From: Bemisia tabaci
Lineage: Eukaryota > Arthropoda > Insecta > Hemiptera > Aleyrodidae
Assembly: GCF_918797505.1 (NCBI RefSeq)
Contig: NC_092794.1
Coordinates: forward strand, 75,243,345-75,307,344
Length of the DNA: 64,000 nt
Direction: 5' to 3'
The translations under genes and the position numbers were made by a program. This document shows positions 1 through 11,762 of the stretch, piece after piece. The notes beneath the pieces were generated by a model. It made no database searches and was not told the DNA's origin. It worked only from the letters and a program-made list of their open reading frames with translations. Position 1 is the stretch's first letter, and every line of letters starts with the position of its first letter.

Positions 1-102
1 CTGACTTAAAATTAGATAAAATTTTCAAAGTTGTTACCATAAAAAATTAATAATTTATTCTATGAAAAGCATTTTTTAATAGCTCAAATTCTCTATTTTC
101 AG

Positions 103-883
103 AGATCTCCAGCCACGCCTGAAATTCGGAAAAATCCATTACAGACATATTCTCCAAACAGGACATCGCCCACAAAACAGTTAAGTCCTCAAAAAACAGC
201 ATGGCCACAACCATTTAGTTCACCACGTTTGAAAAACCCAAGTCAATTTTCCCCAGTTACTTCCCACACCAGCCCTTCCAAGTCAGCCTCATATTCTCCA
301 AACAAGACATCGCCTATGAAACAGATCAATCCTCAAAAAACCACGTGGCTACAACCATTCAGTCAGCTAAGTTCCACAAATCCAAGTGAATCCTGCCCAG
401 TTACTTCTCATACTAGCCCTCTCAAGTCAGCCTCACCTCGCCGAATCAATCTTTTAAGTCCAAAAAGACCATCAAAGAACACTCCTAACCCAGGCTTCGT
501 CCTTCAAAAAGCCATCGCATATGAACAAGCTGTAAGTCCCACCAAAAATATTGTTCAGGACCCTGCTGAATTGTCTTTAGCGGAGAGAAAGGCACTCTTC
601 GAAAAAAATAACAGCAAACCTATTCTCCCTAAGGTACCTTTTGGTCAACCACTTCCCGTCAATAATAAGCGAACAAATACTCACATTATGGAAGCTTGCG
701 CAACTTCAACAATGAAGGTAAATAATTTACCTTGGTCTCTCAAGCAAGAAGTCATAGTAAATTCAACAAAAAAAGGAAATAATTTACCTTACTCTCCAAT
801 CAAGGACAAATTGCCGGCAAATATGACTATGGAAACTGATGATTCGTCTAACTCATCCAAGAAGAATCCAGTGCACTCGGCAG
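103..883 (+). CDS. ANLN: Anillin, N-terminal Ser/Pro-rich exon (first exon in window)
   Basis: Anillin is a scaffold of the cleavage furrow that links actin, myosin II, septins and RhoA during cytokinesis. The exon opens after a pyrimidine-rich acceptor ending ag at 101-102 and closes before gtaata at 884. It holds 260 codons plus one base. The reading frame stays open from the acceptor, so the methionine at 229 is internal. The protein is rich in SP and TP pairs, possible proline-directed kinase sites, and carries a 48-residue tandem duplication. Around residue 153 it has DPAELSLAERKALFEKN, which resembles a conserved anillin motif. The spare last base joins the next exon to make a Glu codon. 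The start codon and earlier exons lie upstream. The identification rests mainly on exons 5-9 of the same gene. Confidence 0.93.
148..435 (+). repeat. In-frame 144-bp tandem duplication inside anillin exon
   Basis: Two adjacent 144-bp units (148-291 and 292-435) each encode about 48 residues. Both begin YSPN(R/K)TSP and end with a VTSHTSP(S/L)KSAS-like segment. The period is a multiple of three, so the frame is kept. The units differ at several residues, so the duplication is not very recent. Confidence 0.85.
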
Positions 884-1689
884 GTAATAGACTCAACAAA
901 ATATTTGTCTTGTGAACTTCTCATTTAACTTGGAAAAACGATTTATCCAATCGATAATTAAGTACTCACAAAATTATTTATCCGCTGCAATTTTAGCAAT
1001 CGCCAGGATCTGTTAATTTCTTTTTTGCACTTCAATCTAGCTCTGTTCCAAGAGAAAGCTGAAGCCATGAACTTAAAGACCGATTCTTGAAGGATTATAA
1101 TCTGATTTTTGGTAACTAAACAGACAGCCAATTTTATTGATATTTTTTCTTCCAAAATAGTCTTTTAAAAGTATGAGCCTGAAAATTTGTTCGTTTTTTA
1201 CTTCCAGATTCATGGGTACGTACTTAATTCATTGTATCTTAATCACAAGTAAAAATATATTTTTCCTACCATCACCTTCAATCCATTAATAGCACAATTT
1301 TGAAGGAGCAATTATGTAAAGGATAGTATTTTCGAACAGTAAAGTCCAATTTTTATAACCTGTTTGAAGTCCTTATTGATGAAAAGCCCAGCAGTGTCAT
1401 CTATGATAGGAGACAGAACGTTTTAAGATACTAAAATGGACCAATTTTAGTGTTTTATACGGCATTTCAATGTTTGACCACCTGTAGCAGAAAATTACGT
1501 ACATGACCAAGTTGAAGTTTGGTGCGATAACTCCTTTAGTTTAAAGGGTGTGCTTTCTTGGTGGCAGATGTTTTTGCAAAAACTACCAAAAGGGATACAA
1601 GGTTTAAAAAACATGCAAATGGGTCAGTGCAATATTGGTGGCATATCATTTTAGCAGAATATTTACTAGCCTGTCTTTATGTGGAAAAG

Positions 1690-1760
1690 GTTGTTTCATC
1701 TGCCATTGGAACTGAGCCCAGAATGAAATCTTCTCATCTTTTCAGGTATTAAAAAGCTTG
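1690..1760 (+). repeat. Dispersed repeat family, copy 1 of 3
   Basis: A segment around catctgccattg...cagaatgaaat...catcttttcagg recurs at 12189-12300 on the same strand and at 27329-27450 on the opposite strand. It contains no obvious coding. It may be the end of an unrecognised transposon family. Confidence 0.6.
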
Positions 1761-1764
1761 AAAA

Positions 1765-1909
1765 AAAGAAAGCCGAAACTAAAAAACTCAAACTCACAAA
1801 AATTAATTAAAATTGCCGATGTGTTTCAGGGCTGCCCTGTAGCTCCGAAACGCGTCAGCAATTTTAATTAATTTTTGTGAGTTTGAATTTTTTAGTTTCG
1901 GCTTTCTTT
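1765..1909. repeat. Small palindromic element with 52-bp arms
   Basis: Arms 1765-1816 and 1858-1909 are inverted copies, with one mismatch in the part I checked base by base. They flank a 41-bp GC-richer loop which itself has gtttc/gaaac pairing around ggctgccctg. It looks like a miniature inverted-repeat or foldback element. No target duplication is clear. Confidence 0.8.
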
Positions 1910-3167
1910 ATTTTCATTATTTAGCTCACAGTTTGTTATCTTGATTTCCCGTTTGTTTTGTTTAGTTTTTGTTACTTTCGGTTCGTTACATTAAAAAACT
2001 TGGTCAAGAATCCCCCGCTCCCATTCCTTAGGGAAGGCCCTCTTTAAAAAACCAAAAATTTGTCAAAAAGTTTGATGAGGGAAGAATAAACTAATCATAA
2101 TTTGACCAACCAAAAGCCAACAGTTATGATGTTGTAATCGGGCCGTAACTTTGCTGGGCTCCAGCCAATAAGCCAATACCGGCCCCATATCACAAATCAT
2201 CTCTCATATTTCTAACTTGGTGGCACAATCGTACTGTCGTGCTAAGGAAGTAGGAAGAAGTGCCGTGCTGTACGAACCATCAGATTCAAACTGAGATGTT
2301 TATGTTCAAAGTCTAAGGCATGCCTCTCTGCGAGATTTGCAAATTTTAAGTTTTCGTTTTCTCCCATTAACAGCTTAATCCCTTGGCTGTTCACTAGCGC
2401 TTAGATAATTTGCAATAAGATACTGACATCCCGGAAAATCACAAAAGAATGAGGGTATGTCGGACTTACGGCAAACTGCCCGTGCAGACAGGGTCCTTTC
2501 ACTGTACCGATTTTGCTGTGTTTCTATCCTAGCACCGAGGACGAGCTTCCAAAGCCGCCGGCTGGTTTAAGGGTCTCACCTCTTTTCGTTTCTGTTGGAT
2601 TCATTTTAGCAGGAATCATTTCACCTATAACGAAAATCATTGACCTTGCGTGTTTCTAAGGTAGAACTATTTTAAATTTCAAGTAAAAACTAATAAGGAA
2701 GAATAATCATTACGAAAGTAACTGCAAATGAATTGAAAGCTTCATATTTTTTTGTTTTATTTGTATGTTTCTTATCTGAATAGGGTGCATGTTACATCGA
2801 AAGTTGGCCATAAAGGAAAAAAGTAAGTTCTGCGCAGAAAAAACAATCTTAGTGGTTAGTAGTTTCCTGATTCCAATAAAAAATAAAATACGGCAGTCTA
2901 TTGTTGCAACCTCGCCTCTATGCGGGACATACTGCAGGCACCCCCTCCATATCTCTGAAACCAATGAAGATACGCCTTTGTTGACTTCACCATTGAATAG
3001 AGCATGCTTTACTCAGTATAATTTCGTATCTAAACCAAAAAAATTTTTTTTGCTCATATGGCGTTTTTCCTTAGCACGGCAGCTTACATGTATATGTTTT
3101 GGATGGAATTTCTTTATTTGTGAATTAAATATTTTAACATGCAACTATGCTCTAATTTTTACTTCAG

Positions 3168-3518
3168 AGCCTGGAAAAGTAAGCAAGCTTCAGTCCAGAT
3201 TAACAGTTTTTGAATCGAAAGAAAAAATTCTGTGTGAAAAGAAATATGACGATGAAAGAGGAAAAGAATTGGAAATGCTCTGCAATCGATGGGAAAAGTT
3301 TAAATACATCAAAGGCAGCACTGTCAAAGAGAAAGTAGTCTCACCAAAAGTGAACAAATGTTTTGTTACAACAGTACATCCAAAGAAACGACCAAGCTTA
3401 CCCATAAGTGACTCTCCTTCAACGCCTGAGCAGCCACCTAACTCACAGTCCCCTGTTCGCTGTCCTATATCGCCTGAAAATGAGGTTAAGGAAGGAAAAG
3501 AAATTAAACCTAGAGTTT
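3168..3518 (+). CDS. ANLN: Anillin exon (window exon 2)
   Basis: The exon follows acceptor ttacttcag and ends at the strong donor gtgagt (3519). The first two bases complete a Glu codon with the spare base of the previous exon, and one base remains at the end. It encodes about 117 residues. The first half is charged, with many Lys and Glu (KVSKLQSRLTVFESKEK). The second half is Ser/Pro-rich with SP and TP pairs, as expected for the disordered anillin N-terminal half that holds the actin- and myosin-binding regions. An ORF open upstream to 2789 is intron read-through and not part of the protein. Confidence 0.88.
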
Positions 3519-4390
3519 GTGAGTATTCTTTCTTCTCATATTTCTAACGAACAAAGCTCGTTCTAATTGGTATTATTTACCACGTGTATAGAAAGAGAGG
3601 GAGGGGGGGTCATTATTATCTGCATTACCTTATTCACACAGTTACATAGATACTTGATCGCGCTCTGCTTGTGATCAAATAATACCCCTCAGCAATGCAG
3701 ATGCCAATTTCACAATCATCTGGCAACTCTCATGTAAGTGATGTATGGTGATGCTGTGGTGTGCAATTTAAATTGATGCTCTTGCCTTATTCACCTGCTT
3801 TTTAACCGTAGTTACTTGGTTTTATTTTCTTGTGAAAATTATGGAAGAACCTCTAAAAATATTATGCTGTTGCAGTCATATCAGCCAAAAAAATCATTGA
3901 GATCTTGTTGGAAAAGGGAAATCATGACCCGTCAAATCAAAGATTGAAATAGTTTTAAAGTCTTTTGGATATAAAATGCTGACTTGTTGCTTTGTGGATT
4001 GCGTTTAACAAACCAAATATCAAATTTTAATAAAATTGTCGTAATTTGTGAATTTTCCTGAAGGATCATGCAGAGAATAACAGAGGTGGATCTTTAACTT
4101 TTAAAGGCTTCATTTTATGAAGTAAAATTCTCAATTTTAGAGGAAAATAATGATGGCCAAAGTGAAAAACTGAGCGAAAGTGCAATACTTTTGCGTTTTA
4201 GATTGTGATAAATGCTTTGTACCCTAATGGATAGCTAAAACCAGCAGTTTTCCTGAGGAATCAACAAATTCAGGGTATCCTGATAGCTATAAAATTCACT
4301 TTAAAGTACAGTAGTATATCTTACTGTTTCCTCTTACAGCTTTTCATAGTGAAATTTTTATTCATTCTTACATGTTTTATGAAATTTCAG
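3519..4390 (+). other. Anillin intron 2 of the window
   Basis: Donor gtgagt, acceptor tgaaatttcag ending at 4390. The DNA is AT-rich with no repeat or coding signal that I can support. A g-run lies near 3604. Confidence 0.75.
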
Positions 4391-4635
4391 CGATGCCTAA
4401 TGTGTCACCGATTGTTGTATCACCTCCAAAACCTGGACAGCTATATCCAAGTCTATCAGATATTGAGGCAAAGACAGGGTCTGAAGTAGCGGATGAAAAG
4501 AATGATGCTTCCATGGACAGTCAAGGGCAGAATGATTCTGATTACACTGTATCCTCCAGCGATGGCACTACCAGTTTTGGGCGTGAAATTATACACATGG
4601 CCAATGAAAAAATTCTAATAGGCTCCAATCGTAAG
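4391..4635 (+). CDS. ANLN: Anillin exon (window exon 3)
   Basis: The first two bases complete a Ser codon carried from exon 2. It then encodes 81 codons beginning MPNVSPIVVSPPKPGQ, followed by an acidic Ser/Asp-rich stretch (SQGQNDSDYTVSSSDG). Two donors are possible at the end, gtaagg (4631) and gtattg (4636). Only the second gives the phase needed by the next exon, which starts on a codon boundary, so 4635 is chosen. The segment is probably disordered linker. No folded domain is evident. Confidence 0.85.
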
Positions 4636-4731
4636 GTATTGTGAAAGACTTTGGTCTCATCTTCAGTTTTAACATTTTGAAGGTGAATTAACTTGGATAT
4701 ACCAAAGATAGAGCTGTACGATGAAGGATCC

Positions 4732-6095
4732 GTACACGGCTTGTCTGAACTACTTTACATGAAAAGTCGATGACACCAAAAAGTCTCATAGGGAGCTTGA
4801 AGTAGGATGTAAGTGCTGTCATTTAAGCCAAAAACGAAAATAAACTGTCGGGCTCTTCGAAAATAAAAGGGATTTTTATGTTGACTTACGTGGTTTTTTT
4901 TGAAAATTAAGTTTCTCTAATTTTCAGGGAGGATAACAGCGACAAAAAAGTTAATATTACAACATCATATTGTTCTACAAAATTGTAGCTTTCTAACGAG
5001 CTAAAGATTTTTATTTTTGGACCACTGGTTTGCGAGATAATCGATTTTTCTGTTAAAGGTTATGTTTTTATTCATATTCTCCAATTTTTCATAAGTTAGT
5101 ACAACTTTAATGAAACATTACATCGACATTTAAAATGTAAGAATATGAATAAAAATATAACCTTTAATGGAAAAAATAAAACAAAATCCCATACACCTAT
5201 CGCAACTTAGGAACTGCTGAATTTACGGTTAAAAATAAGGCCCCGGGGGGGGGGGGGGGGGGGGAAATAAAGTGAAGTCTGAATTTTGGTCAAAATGAGT
5301 ATCAAGATGCAATTAATGGTACGTTTCATTCAAATATGTCAGCTGAAAAAATCGTAACAAGACAAATACAAAATCTTGAAATTTTTGCATTTTTTAGCCA
5401 ATTTTGAGGGTTCATAGCAAAAAACTGAAACTTATGATGACGTCAACAATAATTTTTCTTTAAAGCACTCTAACATATGCTCTCTCTGTGAAATATTTGA
5501 GGCTCTAGCTCAATTGTAATGTTGTGAAAAAAATTCGGCAAAGTTGGCAAAATGCAGAATTTTGCCCAAGGCGGGGCGGGATTTTTGGCCTTGTGCAACC
5601 CTTAAATAACTTTTTAGAATTGTTTTCCTTCAGTGAGATCTTATTTTTATAAGTGGGGTCAACAATTTAGTTTAGAGGGTACCGTCATCAAAATTCGGAG
5701 GTGACCCTCAAAGTGGGACACCCTAGGGTCCACTGATGTCGGTGGACCCACAACGGAATGAAGTTGTCTCAGTAAAAATCGATTATCTCCCAAACCAGTG
5801 GTCCAAAAATAAAAATCTATAGCTCGTTAGAAAGCTACAATTTTGTAAAACAATATGATGTTGTAATATTAACTTTATTGTTGCTGTTATCCTCCCCGAA
5901 AATTAGAGAAACTTAAATTTTTGAAAAAAACCACGTTTGTCAACATAAAAATCCCTTTTATTATCGAAGAGTCCGACAGATTATTCTCGTTTTTGGCTTA
6001 AACGACAGCACTTACATCCTGCTTCAAGCTCCCGATGAGACTTTTTGGTGTCATCGACTTTTCATCTAAAGTTAATTCAGACAAGCTGTGCGTAG
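4732..6095. mobile_element. Foldback element with ~320-bp terminal inverted repeats
   Basis: The left arm (about 4732-5050) and right arm (about 5770-6095) are diverged inverted copies. Both contain gcttgtctgaa near the outer end and gataatcgattttt-type sequence at the inner end. A second, inner inverted repeat (about 5056-5082 with 5141-5168) lies beside the left arm. The middle 0.6 kb has a poly-G run near 5243 and no coding. It looks like a non-autonomous DNA element. Target duplications are not certain. Confidence 0.82.
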
Positions 6096-6563
6096 GTTGC
6101 ATTAAAATGAAATGATGTAAAAGATAGTAAAAGTTTGTTTCACCGAATTCGCGGGGAACCGCCGGCAAATCCGGTAAAGCAAGCTATCCGGTTGGTCGAA
6201 ATATCAGATTTTTTACAGCAATAGCGCAAAATTTGAGGTCAGTTTTTTTAAAATAAAAAATTTGCCTCAATTTGGTTTACTTGCGGGGAAAGACTCAAAC
6301 AAGGTTGGATATTTCTTTTTTGCGTTTATGCAGCCTAATTTGCGGAAATCTTTAAAATTAAGTCGGATTTTTTTCTTTTTCTTTTTTTTAAGTGCTTTTC
6401 AGACCCTCTTGATGCGTTCATCGTGATTTCCAAGCTAATTTCTATGAGGACTCCTCTTTTTTACTCTAGCTGAAGTTTGCAACAGGCCCATTGACAGAAC
6501 ATTCTGTTAATAGTGAAAGACAAAAATAATGCCCTATCATTTTTTGGTTTGTTTCTCTCATAG
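6096..6563 (+). other. Remainder of intron 3
   Basis: AT-rich sequence between the foldback element and the next exon, with a T-rich stretch near 6370. No gene or repeat is supported. Confidence 0.6.
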
Positions 6564-6821
6564 AGGAGCAGTAGCAGTAGTGATATATCAGGTTATGATC
6601 AGAAGGCTGTCAACTCTGTGGACAACTTCCTGGAAGAAGCTTTGTCCGATGAGTCTTCATGTCCATCGCCAACAAAACAACCACGTAACGGTCATGCGAT
6701 GGCTCAGTTGGATTCCTCCCCAGCTTCTCACATTCGTTTCTCAAAGGAGGAGAAAAATCCTGTTTGCTTGCCTCTTCTTCACACTGTTAGCTTTTACAGA
6801 AAATTGCAGAATCAGAATTCA
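6564..6821 (+). CDS. ANLN: Anillin exon (window exon 4)
   Basis: The exon lies between acceptor ttctctcatag (ending 6563) and the perfect donor gtaagt (6822). It has 86 codons and starts and ends on codon boundaries. It opens with a Ser-rich acidic stretch (RSSSSDISGYDQ). Then follow VDNFLEEALSDESSCPSPTK and a C-terminal part LPLLHTVSFYRKLQNQNS. It leads into the helix encoded by the next exon, just ahead of the anillin-homology region. The frame at 6529 is an overlapping artefact. Confidence 0.88.
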
Positions 6822-7093
6822 GTAAGTACACCAATATTTTGCTCAAACAAACTCAAGTTTCATTGGCTTCATTGGATAAGTTCTTCAATGAAATCAGGAA
6901 TGAGAGCAGTTTTTTATATTATCTGAATACTTAAACTTATTATAGATACTGTGTAATGTCTGTAATAGAAGAAGTGAAGAAGTGTTTATATCAGAATGAA
7001 CTGTCAAAAAAAAAAAAAAAAAATTAGGCCAACACCCCTTATTATACTTATGAAATATTTGACCCAACACACAGAGCCCAATGGGGATTTTGC

Positions 7094-7573
7094 ATGTGTG
7101 AGGAATTTGCGTTTTGACTATTGAATCTAATGTAAAAGTTCGCGAGAAACACGATTGTGCCACTGGTTTTCTCTGAAATCAACTCCCAAGCTCATGAAGA
7201 GCTCTCAAGTTGAGGCCAAAATGGAGGGTATATCTCACGCTATCTCGAGGGTCCACGTCTACATCAAGATAAACTCTCCATGAAAAGATAGGGAGCAAAT
7301 ACATTAGCAGTGATGCTGTGTTTTCAGTTTTAGAGTCCTCAAATAAAGTGGCAGCCCTGTCAATGTATTTGCTCCCTATCTTTGCATGGAGAGTTTGTCT
7401 TGGTGTTGAGGTGGACTCTCAGGATAACGTGGGATATCCCCTCCATTTTGGCCTCAACTAGAGAGCTTTTTTTGAGCTTGAGATTTGATTTCAGAGAAAA
7501 CCAGTGGCACCATCGTGTTGCTCGTGAACTTTTACGTAGGAATCATTAGTCAAATCGCAAATTCCTCACACAA
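7094..7573. repeat. Long hairpin / inverted-repeat element
   Basis: The left arm (7094 to about 7310) and right arm (about 7345-7573) are inverted copies. Outer ends read gtgtgaggaatttgcg and its complement. The spacer of about 35 bp is short, so the unit would form a stem of over 200 bp in the anillin pre-mRNA. It directly abuts the larger TIR element at 7575. Confidence 0.8.
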
Positions 7574-7574
7574 A

Positions 7575-10429
7575 GTCCAGGCATATTAGATCAAAAATCG
7601 GCGATTAGAAAAAAAAATTTATATATAAGGTTTTATGTGCCCAAGTTGTTCATCGGGGTGTCAGGAACTCCCAGCAAAAAGTCCCCAAGAATCCCTTGTA
7701 CGCTCGACCCCCCGCCCCCCCCCCCCCCAAAACCCCCCAAAAATCGACCTTTCCTCGGTTTTTCGTAAATATCTCAAAAAGAATTGGTTTTAGCGAAAAA
7801 TGAGTTATTTAGTGAATAAAAGTTCATAAAATTTCCAATAAAAATGACTACTATGAATTTTTTGTAAAACGACTCGGAACCCCTCAAAATGGCCGCTGAA
7901 AAAACGGGCATTTACGGAAATTTCAGTTTCTCCCGAAAATGCCCATTTTTCTTTGAAACGGCTGCTCTTTCGTAAAAGTTAATGGCGGATTCTAAAAGAG
8001 CGTTGAATTTCACATAAAAAATGATTAACATCGATCATTTTAGACTCACGGTCGATCAACGGAAATACCATATATCGAAGCTCTTCCGCACGAGCGTAAC
8101 AAATCAAGTGCTGAGTAGTTAAACATTTGCGGCCGGGGATCTAATGACACTAAAATCATACTTTTTTCACTCTGGGGTCATTTGTATATTAGCCTTTTAC
8201 TCCCTCTTAAGGCCATCATTGGAGGGAAGGGAGTAGTGATTGTGGGGGGGGGGGCTCCCATTACCCTTCCTCCGCTTAGCCGCGCAACGGTTTAACATAC
8301 CGGAACGATAAGCATGGTCCATGCCCGCGAAGAAGTCGATGTGAAAAGATGAGGCCACGTTTTTTGTTTTGTCTTCGCATTTTCGCATTTTGGAGGAATC
8401 GTAGTTGCCAAATGACAGAAAAATGATGAATGCTGAAATACATGGCCCAAAGAGTGGAGGGACATTATACCTAGCAAGGCTGGACGAGCCCTTCTTATCT
8501 AGAACTCGGGGGGCTTATGTAGCTCGTTTAGGGGCTTCGGTTTGATAAAAATTCCCCTCTCGCCTCTCGTTGCCCCCATCGAATTTATCCCGTGGGGCTC
8601 CTTCCTATGTTTTGCGATTTGCGATTAGTTCGAGAACTGATCTCAAGCAGTTGCACGGACTTCCACCCTCGATCCGCGTTGTGGCTGTGTCATTCTTATT
8701 CCAAGCATATTATATATTTCTGCATATTTATTATCATATTATTAATATGCAGCGTCCGATTAATATATATCGGACTTTATCATCATGCAAATAAAAATAT
8801 CGAAAGTTTGAACGAACATCGTTTCATCAGGTTTAAAAAAGGTGCAGTCACGGCTAAAAAAAGTAGTCTCGAAATTCTACCGCTGACGGAAGATGCTGCC
8901 AAATTGCACTGTTTTAGAGTATGCCTTCAAATTCAAACGTGGCTCGGTAATGCACTCTCGCCTTTAAATTGGGGATGGAAATTGGATCCGCAGCTTACTC
9001 CTGAACAAACCACTTTAGGGCCTGCACCTAAACAAGTTTTGGACGCAATTTTCTGTGGCTGTGTTAAGGGTTGCAGAAAATTGTGCGGTTGTAGAAAAAC
9101 AGGCCTGAAATGTTCAAACGTTTGCTTGCATTGCAACGGCATCTCATGTGATAACTCGCTTGTGCTTAATACAGACGAGTGAGAAGAAGAAGAAGCCAAT
9201 ATGGATATGGATGACGCGAGGGCAACACCAGAATTGAGCGGCAATGAGGCGGAAGAAGAAGGAGAAGAAGATAAACAAGAAGAAGAGAGAAAAAGTTGTA
9301 AGCAATTACGCACTTAGGCCAAAAAGACGACGATTATTCTAAGACTATTCTCTAAGTTTTACAGCTGGACATTCCTTCAAAAAAGTTATTGGGCAACCAC
9401 TTGCTATCGAATAAGTAATTGTAGTTAATTAGAATTTAGTGCTTTACAATGATTATTAAGTGAAACAAATTGAAAATATTATTTGTGATTAATATACTGA
9501 TCATTTGTTCTTTAGCACGGTTTTATAATTGACTCTATTCAAGCTCAAAGTAGTACCTGAACACCTTACACTTGAAAAGATAATCATTCAAAAAATCTGA
9601 GTCCCCCCCCTCCCCGCTTACAACCACCTGTACTGGAGCTGGAGGTATGGAAGTGAAAAAGTGAACATTAAAAAATGTGTTTTATTGCTTTACTAGAGAC
9701 GAATCGAAGTGAAAAATAGGGATCATTCAATTATAAAGTAATGCTCTATTTCTACCTTTCAGCCGCCCCCCCCTCCCAACTCTCAATGCACAATTTGTGT
9801 TTTCTGGATGGAAGAATCTCGCCTCTCCTCCCTCTTCAGATGCATTACGTGATAATTGAACGCTTCCTTGCTCCAGCAGAACCGTAAACTTAAATGAGTA
9901 ACTAACCAGCACTTGATTTGTTAGGCCCGGGTGGAAGAGCTTCGATACATCGTATTTCCGTTGATCGACCGTGCGTCTAAAATGATCGATGTTAATCAGT
10001 TCTGATGTGAAATTCAACGCTCTTTTAGAATCCGCCATTAACTTTTACGAAAGAGCAGCCGTTTCCAAGAAAAATGGGCATTTACGGGAAAAAACTGAAA
10101 TTTCCGTAAATGCCCGTTTTTTCAGCGGCCATTTTGAGGGGTTCAAAGTCGTTTTTCAAAAAAATTCATAGAAGTCATTTTTATTGGAAATTTTATGAAC
10201 TTTTATTCACTACGTAACTCATTTTTCGCTAAAACCAATTCTTTTTGAGATATTTACGAAAAACCGAGGAAAGGTCGATTTTTCGGGGGTTTTGGGGGGG
10301 GGGGCGGGGGGTCGAGCGTACGTGGGATTCTTGGGGACTTTTTGCTGGGAGTCACCCCAATGAGCAACTTGGGCACACAAAACCATATATAAAAATTTTT
10401 TTTTTCTATTTTTCCTATAATGCCTGGAC
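7575..10429. mobile_element. 2.9-kb DNA element with ~530-bp terminal inverted repeats
   Basis: The outer ends are gtccaggcat (7575) and its complement ending at 10429. Arms run from 7575 to about 8120 and from about 9890 to 10429. They include the shared block cgacctttcctcggtttttc and a C/G homopolymer at matching places (near 7720 and 10300). The unique middle of about 1.8 kb holds a decayed ORF with a Cys-rich C-terminus. No target duplication is evident. It is probably an old DNA transposon with unusually long TIRs. I cannot name the superfamily. Confidence 0.8.
8797..9317 (+). pseudogene. Decayed transposon ORF, Cys-rich C-terminal domain
   Basis: The frame reads SLNEHRFIRFKKG, then a segment with LHCFRVCLQIQTWLGN and LNWGWKL. 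A compact Cys cluster follows (CGCVKGCRKLCGCRKTGLKC and then C-x2-C-x4-C). This spacing resembles CXC/tesmin-like Cys clusters. A very similar tail is, to my knowledge, common in uncharacterised insect transposon-associated proteins. An in-frame TGA at 9180 separates it from an acidic Glu-rich tail that runs to a TAG at 9315. The sequence upstream of 8797 does not look conserved, so the gene is 5'-truncated or scrambled. It lies centrally between the two long TIRs, which suggests it is the remnant of the element's own protein. Function is unknown. Confidence 0.6.
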
Positions 10430-11509
10430 TAACATGCAACATCTCCATTTCAAGTCTAAATGATTATTGTTGGGTCTCATCCAACCTTGAAAAAATCTGT
10501 GTTCGAAATTTCTCATTTTTTAACCTACAAAAAAAAGTTTGGAAAATTGGACAATTTACTTTGAAATCGGACATTTTGCAATATATCAAACATTTTTCCA
10601 TGAAGGAAACTGAAATTTGACTGTGAGGCATAAACATCTGATCGCGACTAAGGTAATCATTTTGGAATGGTTCGCAGCCTGTTAAAGTAAAAATTTCAAT
10701 AATCTGATAAAAGGACTAAACTGTAGATTTAAGAGAAAGTGGCTGAACCTCCTAATTGAAATTTGAAAATTATCAGTTTGTCTAGACTTTAAATTTTAAT
10801 CCATGAACAATGCCAGTCAATCATTATCAGTGTCAAAATATTGACCCCTTTAAATTTCTGTTCTAATACTATTTTTATTTTAATTTAAATTGTGTTGAAA
10901 ATTCTTTTTGCATTTGTTGATAATGTATTTTACTGCTTACTTGGCATTTATACTTTTTGCAACAGGAATTGTCATCTCACTAACTTATTTTCGTGGGTTT
11001 TGTTTTTGTTTCAAAATTATTACTTGTAAGGTTATTTTAAGTGGCTTGACCATTGTCTAAATATTTTTAATTGCCAAACAATTAATTATACATTTTTTCG
11101 ATCTATGCTCTGTACTGGAGTCTGGTGAGTTTAATTTTGAATTCTATGAGTAATTAAAGTATAACACCTTGTTTGAATCCTATCATTATTATAACAACAT
11201 GGGATCTGGAATTTTTTCTAAAGTCTGCTAACTTACTCTTTCTATCTCCAGTACAAAATTACTATCAAGAATCAAGGCTTTCATTGGTAGCGTTATTAAC
11301 GTTAATTCTAATGAAAATAGTTGTTGTGTTCAAGGCCGTAATATCAAGTCTCTGTATTACTGTAAATGCTAATTTTTTATCAAAATACCAAGAATGCTAA
11401 TACCTAAAATCTGACACTGCTTATGATTTTACCAATTACTAGCAATAATCTTACAGCCTGAAAATTTTTTTGAATAATCAGCACTAAAGTTTTCATTCAT
11501 CATTTTCAG
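10430..11509 (+). other. Remainder of intron 4
   Basis: AT-rich intron between the TIR element and exon 5. No repeat structure or coding is supported. Short ORFs here have no recognisable content. Confidence 0.6.
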
Positions 11510-11762
11510 AGTTTGTCTGAAACACCCGTCAAGAAGTTTGTTCATCAAAGTACTAGCTCTGATTTTCCAAGCAGCGGAAGAAGTGATGCTGAGGCAGAAA
11601 GAGGACATGTGGAAAAAAAAATAATTGAGCTGCAGCAAAGGATATCAACCCAACAAACAGTGATCTCTCAGGCAACTCAAGCCTTAAATCTATGTTTTCA
11701 CACTGTTGAGTTCTCTGACTCTGCAGAGCAGGTTGAAGCAGAGCGTCTCCTACTTTTTGCAA
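11510..11762 (+). CDS. ANLN: Anillin exon (window exon 5), start of anillin-homology region
   Basis: The exon follows acceptor cattttcag and ends at the strong donor gtacgt (11763). It starts on a codon boundary and leaves one base. It encodes 84 codons: a Ser-rich part (SLSETPVKKFVHQSTSSDFP), then a helix-forming stretch (KKIIELQQRISTQQTVISQA) and AEQVEAERLLLFA. The QQ..I.QA.QALN and VEAERLLL patterns match the beginning of the anillin-homology region, the Rho-binding helical hairpin of the anillin family. This exon is one of the firmest supports for the gene's identity. A 19-kb intron follows. Confidence 0.94.

Larger units (their letters stand above)
884..3167 (+). other. Anillin intron 1 of the window
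   Basis: Donor gtaata at 884, acceptor ttacttcag ending at 3167. The intron holds a dispersed repeat copy (1690-1760) and a 145-bp palindrome (1765-1909), listed separately. I see no gene in 884-1689 or 1910-3167. The latter is mixed-composition DNA without recognisable coding. Confidence 0.8.

Noticed and set aside
2789..3167. Upstream part of the 252-residue frame leading into exon 2
   Set aside because: It precedes a good splice acceptor at 3167 and has no anillin-like content. The phase from exon 1 fits the exon start at 3168.
6894..7163. 89-residue minus-strand frame with Phe run
   Set aside because: The Phe run translates a poly-A/T tract. No domain.
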